A stretch of DNA of 64,000 bases from CADCTB01 sp963768975 (GTDB taxonomy: Bacteria > Actinomycetota > Acidimicrobiia > Acidimicrobiales > AC-14). The notes beneath the pieces were generated by a model. That model had not been told where the DNA came from and made no database searches. It saw nothing but the letters and a program-made list of their open reading frames with translations. Within the stretch, counting starts at the first letter, position 1. Each line of letters starts with the position of its first letter. Shown here in pieces: positions 18,566-27,294 of the stretch. The position numbers were made by a program, and so were the translations under genes. Location of the stretch: positions 83,907 through 147,906 of the forward strand of contig CAVYKB010000014.1 in NCBI GenBank assembly GCA_963768975.1, written 5' to 3'.

Positions 18566-18574
18566 TTATCCACA
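18566..18574 (+). promoter_or_regulatory. Perfect consensus DnaA box (ttatccaca) between convergent genes
   Basis: The 9-mer ttatccaca, the strict DnaA-box consensus, lies in the 44-bp gap between two convergent genes. Such an AT-rich word is rare by chance in this GC-rich sequence. No second box or AT-rich unwinding element is visible nearby, so it is not an origin; a titration or regulatory site, or chance, remain possible. Confidence 0.45.
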
Positions 18575-18580
18575 CTCTGC

Positions 18581-19216
18581 TCAGCGCCGGCCGAGACCTC
18601 GCAGCAGTACCGGCTGGATAGGGGAGAGGGCGAGGTCGAAGCAGGGCTGGCACAGGTCGCTGCCGTCGAGGCGGCGGATGCGGGTCTCCATGGCCGCCTC
18701 GCCGCACTCGGCGCAGGTGATGCTGGTGTGGATGCGGGCCTTGCGGGGCGGGGCGGCATCGAGCTCATCGAAGGTGTAGAGGGTGTCGGGGTCGAGCGCC
18801 AGCACCTTGTGAGACTGGCTCACGTGCAGCTCCTGGAACCGGGCCTTCTCGGCGTCAGTGGCCGCGCCGGACCGGACCTTGGCGGAGAGCGCCTGGTGCT
18901 CCGGATCGCGTGCCCATGCGTCGGGTCGGACCTTGATGCGGATGGCCCGGCCGTCGGAACGCCGGAAGAAGCTGTAGGCGTTCTTGCCGACGTCTTGGTG
19001 GATGAGGTTGCCCTTGCCGAATGTGCAGCCGGTGAGGAACTGGATGGCATCCACCCCGCACATGTCCGTCTCCACGACGGCGACGACCTCCTCGTCCTTG
19101 GCGTGGGGCCCGATCTCCCGGAGGGCGATCTGGGCCGCGGCCACTCCCATGGCCAGGCCCGGGCACAGGTGCCCGTGGAAGTCGACCACCCGGTCCAGCG
19201 TCTGCTCGTCGATCAT
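18581..19216 (-). CDS. FmdE-family protein with C-terminal zinc ribbon
   Basis: A 211-residue protein of the FmdE family, named from formylmethanofuran dehydrogenase operons. The N-terminal domain shows the diagnostic DFHGHLCPGLAMG near residues 12-24 and ETDMCGVDAIQFLTGCTFGKGN at about 49-70. The C-terminus has a zinc ribbon (CAECGEAAMETR then CQPC, about 167-195). In non-methanogens the role is unclear; links to molybdoenzymes or metal handling have been suggested from context. Nothing in this window supplies methanofuran enzymes. It lies 15 bases upstream-to-downstream from the Asp-box gene on the same strand, so the two may be co-transcribed. Confidence 0.85.
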   Translation of the reverse strand: MIDEQTLDRVVDFHGHLCPGLAMGVAAAQIALREIGPHAKDEEVVAVVETDMCGVDAIQFLTGCTFGKGNLIHQDVGKNAYSFFRRSDGRAIRIKVRPDAWARDPEHQALSAKVRSGAATDAEKARFQELHVSQSHKVLALDPDTLYTFDELDAAPPRKARIHTSITCAECGEAAMETRIRRLDGSDLCQPCFDLALSPIQPVLLRGLGRR

Positions 19217-19231
19217 GGCTGCCTCCTCGGC

Positions 19232-20965
19232 TCAGACTTTGGTGCCGACCTTCGTGCTGCTCGTGGCGGACGACACGCCGACCGTGCGCCGCTTGGTCAC
19301 GACGGCCGCCAGCACCAGCATCAGGCCGACGAACACCAGGCCCACGATACCGGCGAGGACGACCTTTGCGGTGTTCGACGAACCGCCGCCGATGGCCTCG
19401 AACTGGGCGGCGGCGACGTACACGTCCTGGAGGCCGCCACCGGTGGTCCGGCTGTCCTGGAACTCGATGTCGGAGTTGCGGGTGTCGTCCCAGCCGAAGA
19501 CGGCGTAGGCGTTGGTGGAGGCGACCCCGGGAGCGGAGGCAATGTCGTAGTTGTTGCCCCAGATGCCCAGCTTGCGGTCGATGCTCCGATCGGTGAGGCG
19601 GATGTTCTTGCTCCAGGTCCTGCCGTCGTCGGTGGAGTACGCGTAGTAGGCGTCGGTGCCTCGCAGGCCCTGGATGTCACGGGTGTCCCACCAGACGACG
19701 TCGAGGCGGCCGTTGGGGGCGACGTTGATGTTGGGGAAGAACTGGCCGCCGAACAGCTTGGGGTCGTCGTCGCTGATGTTCTTCGCCTCGGTCCAGGTGG
19801 CCCCGCCGTCGTAGGAGACCCGGCTGTAGACGTCGCTCATGCCGGCGATGTCCGGCGTCGGGTTGCGGTTGTAAACGATGTGCAGCGAGTCCGTCTTCTT
19901 GTTGATGATGAACTGCGGGTAGGAGCCGGCGGGACCGCCAGTGGCGTTCTCGTAGCTAAAGGGGATCGAGATGGCGCTGGTCCACGTCTTGCCGCCGTCG
20001 GTGGACTTCGACAGCGCCAGGGCGCTCGGCGGGTTGGGGCTCAAGTTCGCGACGCCCGTCGGCCACGTGACATAGGCCGTGCCCTTCGAGTCGATCCGGG
20101 CGATCATGCCGTTGCGGCTGCCGGCGGAGCCGAAGTTGGACTCCTGGTTAGGCGTGGCCGCTTTTGAGGCGGCCGGAGGGATCGTCGTCGTGGACGTCGG
20201 CCCCGAAGCGATCGTGGTCGTGACCGCAGCGAAAGCCTGATCCCGCACGGCCTGGGACGCGAACACACCCTGCGTCAGGTCGACCGCCTCGTCGAAGGTG
20301 CGCCCACCGTCACGGGACACGGCAACCATGGCGTTGGACGGAACCGCGTTGGGCGCCGGCGGGTTGGTTCGGCTCCGGGAGAACGTCACGTAGATCACGT
20401 CGTTGTCGCCGCCCTTGGCGTCGACCGCGATGCTCTGGATGGGGCGGATGTTCTCGGCATCGTTGCCGGTCTTCTCACGGGCGTTGCGCACGACTGTCGT
20501 CTCCCAGGAGTCGCCCATGTCGGCCGAACGGGCCACCATCACTGCGCCACCCGTACGAGCCGCCTCCTCCGTGCCCCAGCCGTTGAGCCCCATGTACAGC
20601 ATGCCGTCGCCGCCGAAGGCGAGCGGGGTCTGGATGACGCCGCCCTGGCTCTGGGAGCAGAAGGGGAAGGTCGCGGTGTTGGGCGCCGCGTCAGGGCGCA
20701 CCCACGAGCGGCCCCCGTCGACGCTGCGGACGATGCCGCACCGGCGGGTGCGCAGGTCGGCCCAGCCGCCGACGATGCGCAGCGGGTTCTTCGGGTCCAC
20801 CGCCATGGCGGGGCTGGAGTACAGCCGGCCCGGGTCGAGGTCGACCTTCGTGGCCTGCACCGGCATGGTGAGCGCCGGCGGGCCGGCGGCCGGCGCCTCC
20901 GCTTGGATGAGCAGGACGCCTGCGCCGGTGACCAGCGCAGCAAGAACGCGTCGCGATCGGGTCAT
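19232..20965 (-). CDS. Membrane-anchored Asp-box (BNR/sialidase-like) beta-propeller protein
   Basis: A 577-residue surface protein. I place the start at ATG 20965, where MTRSRRVLAALVTGAGVLL begins a clear signal peptide; a purine-rich AGGGAA motif lies upstream. The mature region carries at least six Asp boxes (SVDGGRSW, SADMGDSW, SRDGGRTF, STDGGKTW, SYDGGATW, STDDGRTW), the repeats of six- or seven-bladed sialidase-like propellers. Near the end are a membrane helix (about residues 535-560) and a short basic tail, so it is displayed outside and anchored at the C-terminus. Sialidase catalytic residues are not evident, so exo-sialidase activity should not be assumed. A glycan- or polymer-binding or hydrolysing role is likely. 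Confidence 0.85.
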   Translation of the reverse strand: MTRSRRVLAALVTGAGVLLIQAEAPAAGPPALTMPVQATKVDLDPGRLYSSPAMAVDPKNPLRIVGGWADLRTRRCGIVRSVDGGRSWVRPDAAPNTATFPFCSQSQGGVIQTPLAFGGDGMLYMGLNGWGTEEAARTGGAVMVARSADMGDSWETTVVRNAREKTGNDAENIRPIQSIAVDAKGGDNDVIYVTFSRSRTNPPAPNAVPSNAMVAVSRDGGRTFDEAVDLTQGVFASQAVRDQAFAAVTTTIASGPTSTTTIPPAASKAATPNQESNFGSAGSRNGMIARIDSKGTAYVTWPTGVANLSPNPPSALALSKSTDGGKTWTSAISIPFSYENATGGPAGSYPQFIINKKTDSLHIVYNRNPTPDIAGMSDVYSRVSYDGGATWTEAKNISDDDPKLFGGQFFPNINVAPNGRLDVVWWDTRDIQGLRGTDAYYAYSTDDGRTWSKNIRLTDRSIDRKLGIWGNNYDIASAPGVASTNAYAVFGWDDTRNSDIEFQDSRTTGGGLQDVYVAAAQFEAIGGGSSNTAKVVLAGIVGLVFVGLMLVLAAVVTKRRTVGVSSATSSTKVGTKV

Positions 20966-21179
20966 CAACTCGTGGTTCCCTTCCCCCGTGGGCCGCGTCA
21001 TCGTGACGGTTCGGCCCATGACGAGCCCGGATCCCGAACGTCATTCTTCAGGGTACCGTGCCTATACGCAAGGTCGGAATAGAGCGACTTTCATTGACTT
21101 TGCCGATAACAGTGATCGTCCAGATCGATAAATGGGGGCAGTACGATCGACGTGCCTTGCGAGCAGCTGCGATGATCCG
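20966..21179 (+). promoter_or_regulatory. Divergent intergenic promoter region of the LysR-type regulator
   Basis: This gap separates the leftward Asp-box gene from the rightward LysR-operon. From about 21040 to 21131 it is clearly more AT-rich than its surroundings and holds a TTGACT (21094-21099) and a GATAAC (21105-21110). LysR regulators commonly bind such divergent regions next to their own gene. I could not pick one convincing T-N11-A operator or a well-spaced promoter pair. Confidence 0.4.
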
Positions 21180-22091
21180 TTGAACCTGGCCCAGCTCCGC
21201 TTCGTCCGCGCCGTGGTCGATGCCGGCACCTTCACCGGCGGCGCAGCGCGCTGTTATGTGACCCAGTCCACGCTGTCGACTGCGGTCGCGCACCTCGAGA
21301 AAGAGCTCGGGGAGCGCCTCTTCGTCCGCACGACGCGGACGGTGAGCCTCACACCTTTCGGGCACCGGCTGCTCCCGAAGATCGACGAGGTGCTCCGCGC
21401 TCAGGACGCCCTGGTGGCTGCGGCAGATGCCTACCTCGACCCACAATCCACGCAGGTCCACGTGGGCGTCTGCCCTCTCGTCGAGTCGGCCCGCCTCGAG
21501 AAGGTCCTGTCGCCGTACCGGAGCGCGAACCGGAACGTAAAAGTCGTGCTTGACCAAACCGGCACCGGGCAGGGTTTTCGCGCGCTGGAGCGGGGGGAGC
21601 TGGACTTCGTCCTCGGCCCCGTCTCGCCGGGCCGGCGCACCAAGGTCGAGCGGGCCCGGTTGTACGACGACCCCCTCGTGTACCTGAGGTCCGGCGAGGG
21701 ACCGGGCGCCGGCGACCGGCGACCGGTCACGCTCCGCGACATCGCCGACGACACGTTCCTGCTCGTCCACGACGCCTGCGGGCTGACCCGTTCCACCCGG
21801 CACCTCTTCGCGTCCCGGCGACTCACACTGCATGAGTACGAGGGCCAAGCAGTCAGCTACCAGGTGCTCGAGGAGTGGACACGGGTCGGCGTCGGCTCCG
21901 CCATCCTCCCCGAGTCCAAGCTCTCGGCGCGGGGCATCGGCCACCCCATCGTGCTCGGCAACGGCCATCGGGCCAGCATCCGCTTCGAAGCGGTGTGGGT
22001 GGCCTCGAGCGCTCCGGCCCCTCACCTGCAAGCCCTGATCCAACACCTCAAGTCGGCCGGCGCTGCGCTGGCACAAAAGGAGCACACATGA
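21180..22091 (+). CDS. LysR-family transcriptional regulator
   Basis: A 303-residue LysR-type regulator. The N-terminal winged helix-turn-helix reads LNLAQLRFVRAVVDAGTFTG, then the recognition helix VTQSTLSTAVAHLEKELG and RTTRTVSLTPFGH. The C-terminal effector domain (about 90-300) is of the periplasmic-binding-protein type. I start at TTG 21180 because family members begin at that point; an in-frame ATG at 21132 would add 16 residues without homology, and neither start has a good ribosome site. The stop overlaps the ATG of the peptide-binding lipoprotein gene, which makes that transporter operon the probable target, most likely with the effector being its substrate. Confidence 0.92.
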   Translation: MNLAQLRFVRAVVDAGTFTGGAARCYVTQSTLSTAVAHLEKELGERLFVRTTRTVSLTPFGHRLLPKIDEVLRAQDALVAAADAYLDPQSTQVHVGVCPLVESARLEKVLSPYRSANRNVKVVLDQTGTGQGFRALERGELDFVLGPVSPGRRTKVERARLYDDPLVYLRSGEGPGAGDRRPVTLRDIADDTFLLVHDACGLTRSTRHLFASRRLTLHEYEGQAVSYQVLEEWTRVGVGSAILPESKLSARGIGHPIVLGNGHRASIRFEAVWVASSAPAPHLQALIQHLKSAGAALAQKEHT

Positions 22092-23752
22092 GCAGACGAC
22101 ATCTTCGGTTCGCCGCCGGCGCCTTGGTGCTGGCCCTCACCGCCGCCGGCTGTAGCAGCGGGGACGACGCCGGCACCGGCTCGACCGACAGCACGACGCC
22201 CGGGTCGGAGCGGGTGACGCTGCGCATCGCGGCCAGCACCCAGAGCGGCGGCTACCCGCAGCCGTACGCCGCCATCCGCGGGCCGGGGCGCCTCATCACC
22301 ACCTACATCTTCGACACCCTGGCGTTCCCCGACGTCACGGGCACGCCCAAGCCGTGGTTGGCCAAGTCATGGACCTCCTCGCCCGACGGCAAGACGTGGA
22401 CGTTCACCCTGAACGACAACGTCAAGTTCCACGACGGCATGCCCCTCACCTCCGACGACGTGAAGTTCACCTTTGACTACAACCTCACCGGGCCGGGGAA
22501 CGCCGCCGGCGCCGCACAGGGCGTGACCTACATCGACACGGTCACCGCCACGGACCCGAAGACGGTCGTGATCCAGCTGAAGACGGTGCGGCCGAGCTTC
22601 CTGAGCGATATCGCCGGCACGTTCGGATTCGCCATCATGCCGAAGCACATCTGGTCGAGTGTCACCGACCCGGCCAAGTTCCAGGGCCCGACGGCGATCA
22701 TCGGCTCCGGCCCCTACAAGCTCCAGAACTTCGACCTGACGACCAACAGCTTCGACTTCGTGGCCAACGAGGAGTTCTACCTCGGGCCGGCCAAGGTGCG
22801 GCAGTTCCAGATCGTGCCCGTGGCCGACGCGCTGCTGGCCCTCGATCGGGGCGAGGTCGACGCCGCCAGCGGAGGCAACGCGCTGATCCCGCGGATCCAG
22901 TACGACGCCCTGGCCAAGAAGTACAAGGTCCTCACCGCCCCGGGCGAGTTCAACCTCGCCCTCTTCTTCAACCCGCTCAAGGGCTTCCCCTACAACGAGA
23001 AGGCGTTTCGCCAGGGCGTGGTCTACGGGCTCGACCGCAAGGACATGGTCCAGCGCCTCGTCGACGGCAAGGGCATCCCCGGTCCCGCCGGCGCCCTCGG
23101 CCCCGGCAACGAGTTCCTGAACAAGAACCTGCCGACCTACGACCACGACAAGGCGAAGGCGGCGTCACTGTTCGACCAGATCAACCTCCGGGACCGCAAC
23201 AACGACGGCCTGCGCGACAAGCCCGACGGCTCGGCGTTCAAGGTGCCGCTGTCGGTCAGCTCGTCGGACACCCAGCAGGCCCAGCTGGTCAAGGAGTACC
23301 TGCGCGCCGTCGGGATCGACGTCGAGATCCAGGCCGTAGACCAGCAGACCTCCGACGACCGCGGCGCCAAGGGCGACTACGAGATGGCTATTCAGCACTT
23401 CGGTGGGCTCTCCGGCGACCCGTCGGGCCTGATCAACCGCTTCGCCTCCAACAGCCGCAGCACGTCGTTCACGCGGGTCCACGGCTACAACAATCCGGAG
23501 TTCGACAAGGTGGCCAACGACCAGGCCGTCGAGGTCGACCCGGCCAAGCGCAGGGAGCTGGTCAACCGGATGCAGGCCATCCTGGCCGAGGATCTGCCCC
23601 AGATCTCCCTCTACGTCCCTGAGCAGATCTCCTTCGTGGACGACAAGAAGTTCCAGGGCTTCGCCTACACGCCCGGCTGCCCGCCCTGCGGGGTCACCGG
23701 CAACAAGCGCCACCTGCACTCCGGCAACGCCAACCCGGCGCCGGGCAGCTGA
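22088..23752 (+). CDS. ABC transporter substrate-binding lipoprotein, peptide/nickel family 5
   Basis: A 554-residue lipoprotein with signal peptide and lipobox (LTAAGC, lipid on about C22). It belongs to the DppA/OppA/NikA family 5: the mature region opens with residues of the first lobe, LITTYIFDTLAFPD, then PWLAKSWTSSPDGKTWTFTL and NDNVKFHDGMPLTSDDVKFT, the family signature. It should capture a peptide or metal-chelate and deliver it to an inner-membrane permease. The permeases most likely to match are dppB and dppC at 33.3-35.2 kb, on the other strand. The ATG overlaps the LysR stop, and the stop overlaps the methyltransferase ATG, so regulator, binding protein and downstream enzymes form one operon. 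Confidence 0.92.
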   Translation: MSRRHLRFAAGALVLALTAAGCSSGDDAGTGSTDSTTPGSERVTLRIAASTQSGGYPQPYAAIRGPGRLITTYIFDTLAFPDVTGTPKPWLAKSWTSSPDGKTWTFTLNDNVKFHDGMPLTSDDVKFTFDYNLTGPGNAAGAAQGVTYIDTVTATDPKTVVIQLKTVRPSFLSDIAGTFGFAIMPKHIWSSVTDPAKFQGPTAIIGSGPYKLQNFDLTTNSFDFVANEEFYLGPAKVRQFQIVPVADALLALDRGEVDAASGGNALIPRIQYDALAKKYKVLTAPGEFNLALFFNPLKGFPYNEKAFRQGVVYGLDRKDMVQRLVDGKGIPGPAGALGPGNEFLNKNLPTYDHDKAKAASLFDQINLRDRNNDGLRDKPDGSAFKVPLSVSSSDTQQAQLVKEYLRAVGIDVEIQAVDQQTSDDRGAKGDYEMAIQHFGGLSGDPSGLINRFASNSRSTSFTRVHGYNNPEFDKVANDQAVEVDPAKRRELVNRMQAILAEDLPQISLYVPEQISFVDDKKFQGFAYTPGCPPCGVTGNKRHLHSGNANPAPGS

Positions 23753-24699
23753 TGGCGGCGCCGAGCGACCTCACTTTCCTCGCGCCACCAGGGGCCGTCG
23801 CCGACTGGCGCATGGTCCTGCTGTGCGACGCCGCCATCGCCGCCGGCGTGTTCGACGCGTTGCCGGGCACCGCCGCGGAGGTGACCGAGCGGGCCGGGCT
23901 GGATCCCGAGTCCACCCGGGTGGTGCTCGATGCCCTCGTTCCCTTGGGCGTGCTGGCGGCGGGAGACGGCGGCACGTTCGCCCTCGGCCCGGCGGCGCCG
24001 GCGCCGGAGGCCATGCCGAGCATCCGCCACCACGCCCGGGCGCTGCGCCGGTGGGCGACGGCCGTCGAGCCCAAGCTGCGCGGCGAGCCGGCGCCGGGCG
24101 CAGGCCCGGGCAACGTGGACCCCGAGATGTTCCACGACGCCCTGGCCCGCAACGCCCGCACGGTCGCTCCCACGGTGGTCGACGTCTGCCTCACGCGCTT
24201 CCCGCACGCGGCGAGCGTGCTCGACCTCGGTGGGCTGCACGGGGAGTACTCGCTGGAGTTCACCCGCCGGGGGCTGAAGGCCACCATGCAGGACCAGCCG
24301 GCCATGGTCGACGTGGCGCGCCGGCGGGGCCGCCTTGGGGCGGCCGGCGTCGAGCTGTTCGAGGGCAGCTTCTTCGAGACCGTGCCCGACGGCCCTTTCG
24401 ACCTGGCGTTCTGCTCGGGCATCACCCACACCTTCGACGGCGAGCACAACCTGACGCTGTTCCGGAACCTGCGCACGGTCGTTGCGCCCGGCGGCGGGGT
24501 GGCGGTGGTGACGTTCCTCCGGGGCCGCGACCCGATCACCGCCCTCTTCGCGGTGCAGATGCTGCTGAACGACAACGGCGGCGACACCCACACCGAGGCC
24601 GAGTACCGGTCCTGGCTCACCGAGGCCGGCTTCACCGTCGACGAGGAGGTCCTGGATCTCCCCGGGCAAGAAGCCAGGTCGGTGCTCTTTGCCACCTGA
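23752..24699 (+). CDS. SAM-dependent methyltransferase, O-methyltransferase-like
   Basis: A 315-residue methyltransferase with an N-terminal winged-helix dimerisation domain (about 10-85) and a Rossmann SAM-binding domain. Motif I is VLDLGGLHGEYSLEF at about residues 155-169, followed by the second-strand region and the FDLAFCSGITHTFDGEHN segment. This two-domain layout is that of the acetylserotonin/small-molecule O-methyltransferases. The substrate is unknown. It is unusual inside a peptide-type transporter operon, and suggests that the imported or exported compound is methylated. Its start shares a base with the upstream stop (TGATG), and its end overlaps the ATPase gene. Confidence 0.88.
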   Translation: MAAPSDLTFLAPPGAVADWRMVLLCDAAIAAGVFDALPGTAAEVTERAGLDPESTRVVLDALVPLGVLAAGDGGTFALGPAAPAPEAMPSIRHHARALRRWATAVEPKLRGEPAPGAGPGNVDPEMFHDALARNARTVAPTVVDVCLTRFPHAASVLDLGGLHGEYSLEFTRRGLKATMQDQPAMVDVARRRGRLGAAGVELFEGSFFETVPDGPFDLAFCSGITHTFDGEHNLTLFRNLRTVVAPGGGVAVVTFLRGRDPITALFAVQMLLNDNGGDTHTEAEYRSWLTEAGFTVDEEVLDLPGQEARSVLFAT

Positions 24700-26503
24700 C
24701 GGCAGCCATGCCGTTCCGGCCACGGAGGCCAGGCGCGGCGGGCTTGAGATCTGCGATCTTGTCGTGACCTACCCGGGCCCGCCGCCCGTGCGGGCCGTCG
24801 GCGGCATCAGCCTGTCCGTCGCGCCCGGGGAGTGCCTCGGCGTGCTCGGGGAGTCAGGGTCCGGAAAGTCGACGATGGCGCGCGCCGTGCTCGGCCTGGC
24901 GTCGGAGGCGGAGGTCCAGGGGACGGTACGGCTCGGCGGCACCGACCTGCACACCCTCGACGAGGAGGGCTGGCGATCGGTCCGCTGGAAGCGGATCTCG
25001 CTGTCGTTCCAATCGACTTCGGCGCTCAACCCGGTGCTGCGGTGCGGGCTCCAGGTCGCCGAGCCCCTGCGCGTGCACCTCGGCCTGAGCCACGACGCCT
25101 CGGGCCGGCGGACCGAGGAGCTGCTGACCGACGTCGGCCTGGGGCCGTGGGCGGCGGAGCGGTACCCGAGCGAGCTTTCCGGCGGGCAGCGCCGGCTCGT
25201 GCTCCTGGCCATGGCCCTGGCCTGCCGGCCCGACGTCGCCATCCTCGACGAGCCCACAGCCGGCCTCGACCCCTCCACCCGGAACCAGGTTATCGACCTG
25301 CTACGGCGGGTACGGCAGGAGACCGGCACCGCCCTGGTGGTGCTGAGCCACGACGCCGACGCCTTGGAGATGCTGGCTGACCGGGTGGCGGTGCTCTACC
25401 GGGGCTGGCTGGCGGAGGTAGGCCCGGGGCGCCAGGTGCTGGCCGACCCCCGCAACCCCTACTCGTGGGCCCTGCTCAACGCCCGGCCGACCCTGGCGTC
25501 AGTGAAGGATCTGCGGGGCATCAGGGGCACGCCGCCCAACCCGGCGGAGCGGGCCGAGGGCTGCCCGTTCTACGGTCGGTGCCACCAGAGCCGGGAAGAG
25601 CTGTGCCGGCCGGCGCCGCCGCCGATGGTGGCGCCCCAGGGCGAGGACGGCGCCCGCCAGGTGGCCTGCGTGCGGGGCGGCGTGGTGTCGATCCTGACCG
25701 CCCGCAACCTGCGCAAGACCTACACCTCCGGGGGGATGCTGGGCCGCAAGACGTCGGTCTCGGTCGTCGATGACATCAGCCTCGACGTGCGCGAGGGCGA
25801 GGTCGTCGGGCTGGTCGGCGCCACCGGCGCCGGCAAGTCCACCCTCGGCATGCTGCTCGTCCGCCTGCTCGACGCCGACGCCGGCGCCGTGGCCTTCGAC
25901 GGCCACGACCTGCTCGCCGCCGGCGGCGCCGAGCTCAAGGCGCTGCGGGCCCAGGTGCAGATGCTGTTCCAGGACCCATTCGAGGCCCTCTCGCCGCGGC
26001 TGACCATCGGGGCGGCCGTCCAGGAGCCGCTCGACGTCCAGGGCATCGGCGACAAGGCCGGGCGGCGGGCCACGGTGCGGTCCGTGCTGACCGATTGCCG
26101 GCTCCCGGTCGACGACGCCTTCCTCGACCGCCACACCCACGAGCTGTCGGGTGGGCAGCTCCAGCGGGTGGCGCTGGCCCGGGCCCTGGTGCTCGATCCC
26201 CGGCTGCTGGTCGCGGATGAGGCGGTCTCCATGCTGGACCCGAGCGAGCAGGCCAAGATGATCCAGCTGCTCAAGCACCTCCAAGTGGAACGGGGGATGG
26301 CCATGATCTTCATCTCCCACGACCTGTCCGTGGTGCTGCGGGTGTCCGACCGCGTGCTGGTGCTCGACCGGGGCCGCATCGTCGAGGAGGGCGCCGGCGG
26401 CACGCTGCTGGCCACGCCCCGCCACGAGGCCACCCGGTCGCTGCTCTCGGCGTCCGGCCGGGACCTCCTCTTCGCCGCCAGTAACGGTTCCGGCGCCCCG
26501 TGA
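24689..26503 (+). CDS. Fused double ATPase of a peptide-type ABC importer (DppD-DppF fusion)
   Basis: A 604-residue protein with two complete ABC ATPase domains in one chain. The first (about 20-290) has Walker A GESGSGKST, signature LSGGQRRL and Walker B VAILDEPTAGLDP, followed by the oligopeptide-family tail with clustered cysteines (GCPFYGRCHQSREELC). The second (about 335-600) has Walker A GATGAGKST, signature LSGGQLQRV and Walker B LLVADEAVSMLDP. In most bacteria these are separate DppD and DppF proteins. The TTG start at 24689 overlaps the methyltransferase gene, and the stop overlaps the next start. It should energise the dppBC permeases. Confidence 0.92.
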   Translation: MPPDGSHAVPATEARRGGLEICDLVVTYPGPPPVRAVGGISLSVAPGECLGVLGESGSGKSTMARAVLGLASEAEVQGTVRLGGTDLHTLDEEGWRSVRWKRISLSFQSTSALNPVLRCGLQVAEPLRVHLGLSHDASGRRTEELLTDVGLGPWAAERYPSELSGGQRRLVLLAMALACRPDVAILDEPTAGLDPSTRNQVIDLLRRVRQETGTALVVLSHDADALEMLADRVAVLYRGWLAEVGPGRQVLADPRNPYSWALLNARPTLASVKDLRGIRGTPPNPAERAEGCPFYGRCHQSREELCRPAPPPMVAPQGEDGARQVACVRGGVVSILTARNLRKTYTSGGMLGRKTSVSVVDDISLDVREGEVVGLVGATGAGKSTLGMLLVRLLDADAGAVAFDGHDLLAAGGAELKALRAQVQMLFQDPFEALSPRLTIGAAVQEPLDVQGIGDKAGRRATVRSVLTDCRLPVDDAFLDRHTHELSGGQLQRVALARALVLDPRLLVADEAVSMLDPSEQAKMIQLLKHLQVERGMAMIFISHDLSVVLRVSDRVLVLDRGRIVEEGAGGTLLATPRHEATRSLLSASGRDLLFAASNGSGAP

Positions 26504-27294
26504 AAGCGCTGGTGGTCGACGACCTCGTCGTCCGCTACGGCGACTTCGAGGCTGTGAAGGGCGCCGGCTTCGGCGTGGAGGCGGGCCAGGTGTTCGGGCT
26601 GCTCGGGCCCAACGGGGCGGGCAAGACCTCGATCATGCGGGTGCTCACGACGCTGCTGAAGCCGGCCGGCGGGCGGGCTTGGATACTGGGCCACGACGTG
26701 GCGACGGAGGCGGGCACCGCCCGGCGCCTGATCGGCTACGTGCCCCAGGCCCTCTCGGCGGATGGCTCGCTCACCGGGCGGCAGAACGCCAACCTCTTCG
26801 CCCGGCTCCACGGGATCACCCGCCAGGAGCGGGGACCGCGGATCGACCAGATGCTGGAGCTGATGGATATCGCCGGCGCCGCCGATCGGGTGGTGCGCTC
26901 GTACTCCGGTGGCATGGTCCGTCGTCTGGAGATCGCCTGCGCGCTGCTGCACCGGCCCCGGCTGCTCCTCCTCGACGAGCCGACGATCGGCCTCGACCCC
27001 GTCGCCCGCCGGGCCGTCTGGCGGCACCTGGCCGAGATGCGGGAGGAGACGGGCCTCACCATGCTGGTGACGACGCACCTGATGGAGGAGGCCGAGGAGC
27101 AGTGCCAGCGGGTGGCGGTGATGAGCGCCGGCGAGATCCGCGCCGAGGGCAGCCCGGGGGAGCTCCGGGCCACGCTTGCCGGCGGCGGTACGCTGGAGGA
27201 CGTCTTCGTGAGCCTCACCAGCGGCGCCCGGGCCCAGGGAGGTGAGTTCAATGACATCGGTCGCACCCGTCGCACCGCCCGACGCCTTGGTTGA
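26500..27294 (+). CDS. ABC exporter ATPase, DrrA-like
   Basis: A 264-residue ATPase of the DrrA/CcmA group that pairs with ABC-2 permeases. It shows Walker A GPNGAGKTS, signature YSGGMVRRLEIA, Walker B LLLLDEPTIGLDP, and the C-terminal region typical of drug-resistance ATPases (EGSPGELRATLAGGGTLEDVF). It would power efflux of a small molecule, lipid or polysaccharide through the following permease. The GTG at 26500 overlaps the double-ATPase stop (GTGA), and the gene runs 44 bases into its permease partner. Confidence 0.92.
   Translation: MKALVVDDLVVRYGDFEAVKGAGFGVEAGQVFGLLGPNGAGKTSIMRVLTTLLKPAGGRAWILGHDVATEAGTARRLIGYVPQALSADGSLTGRQNANLFARLHGITRQERGPRIDQMLELMDIAGAADRVVRSYSGGMVRRLEIACALLHRPRLLLLDEPTIGLDPVARRAVWRHLAEMREETGLTMLVTTHLMEEAEEQCQRVAVMSAGEIRAEGSPGELRATLAGGGTLEDVFVSLTSGARAQGGEFNDIGRTRRTARRLG

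Noticed and set aside
18581..19216. Evidence for a methanofuran-dependent C1 pathway
   Set aside because: Only the FmdE-like protein is present; no formylmethanofuran dehydrogenase or related genes occur in the window, so the family name alone does not support the pathway.
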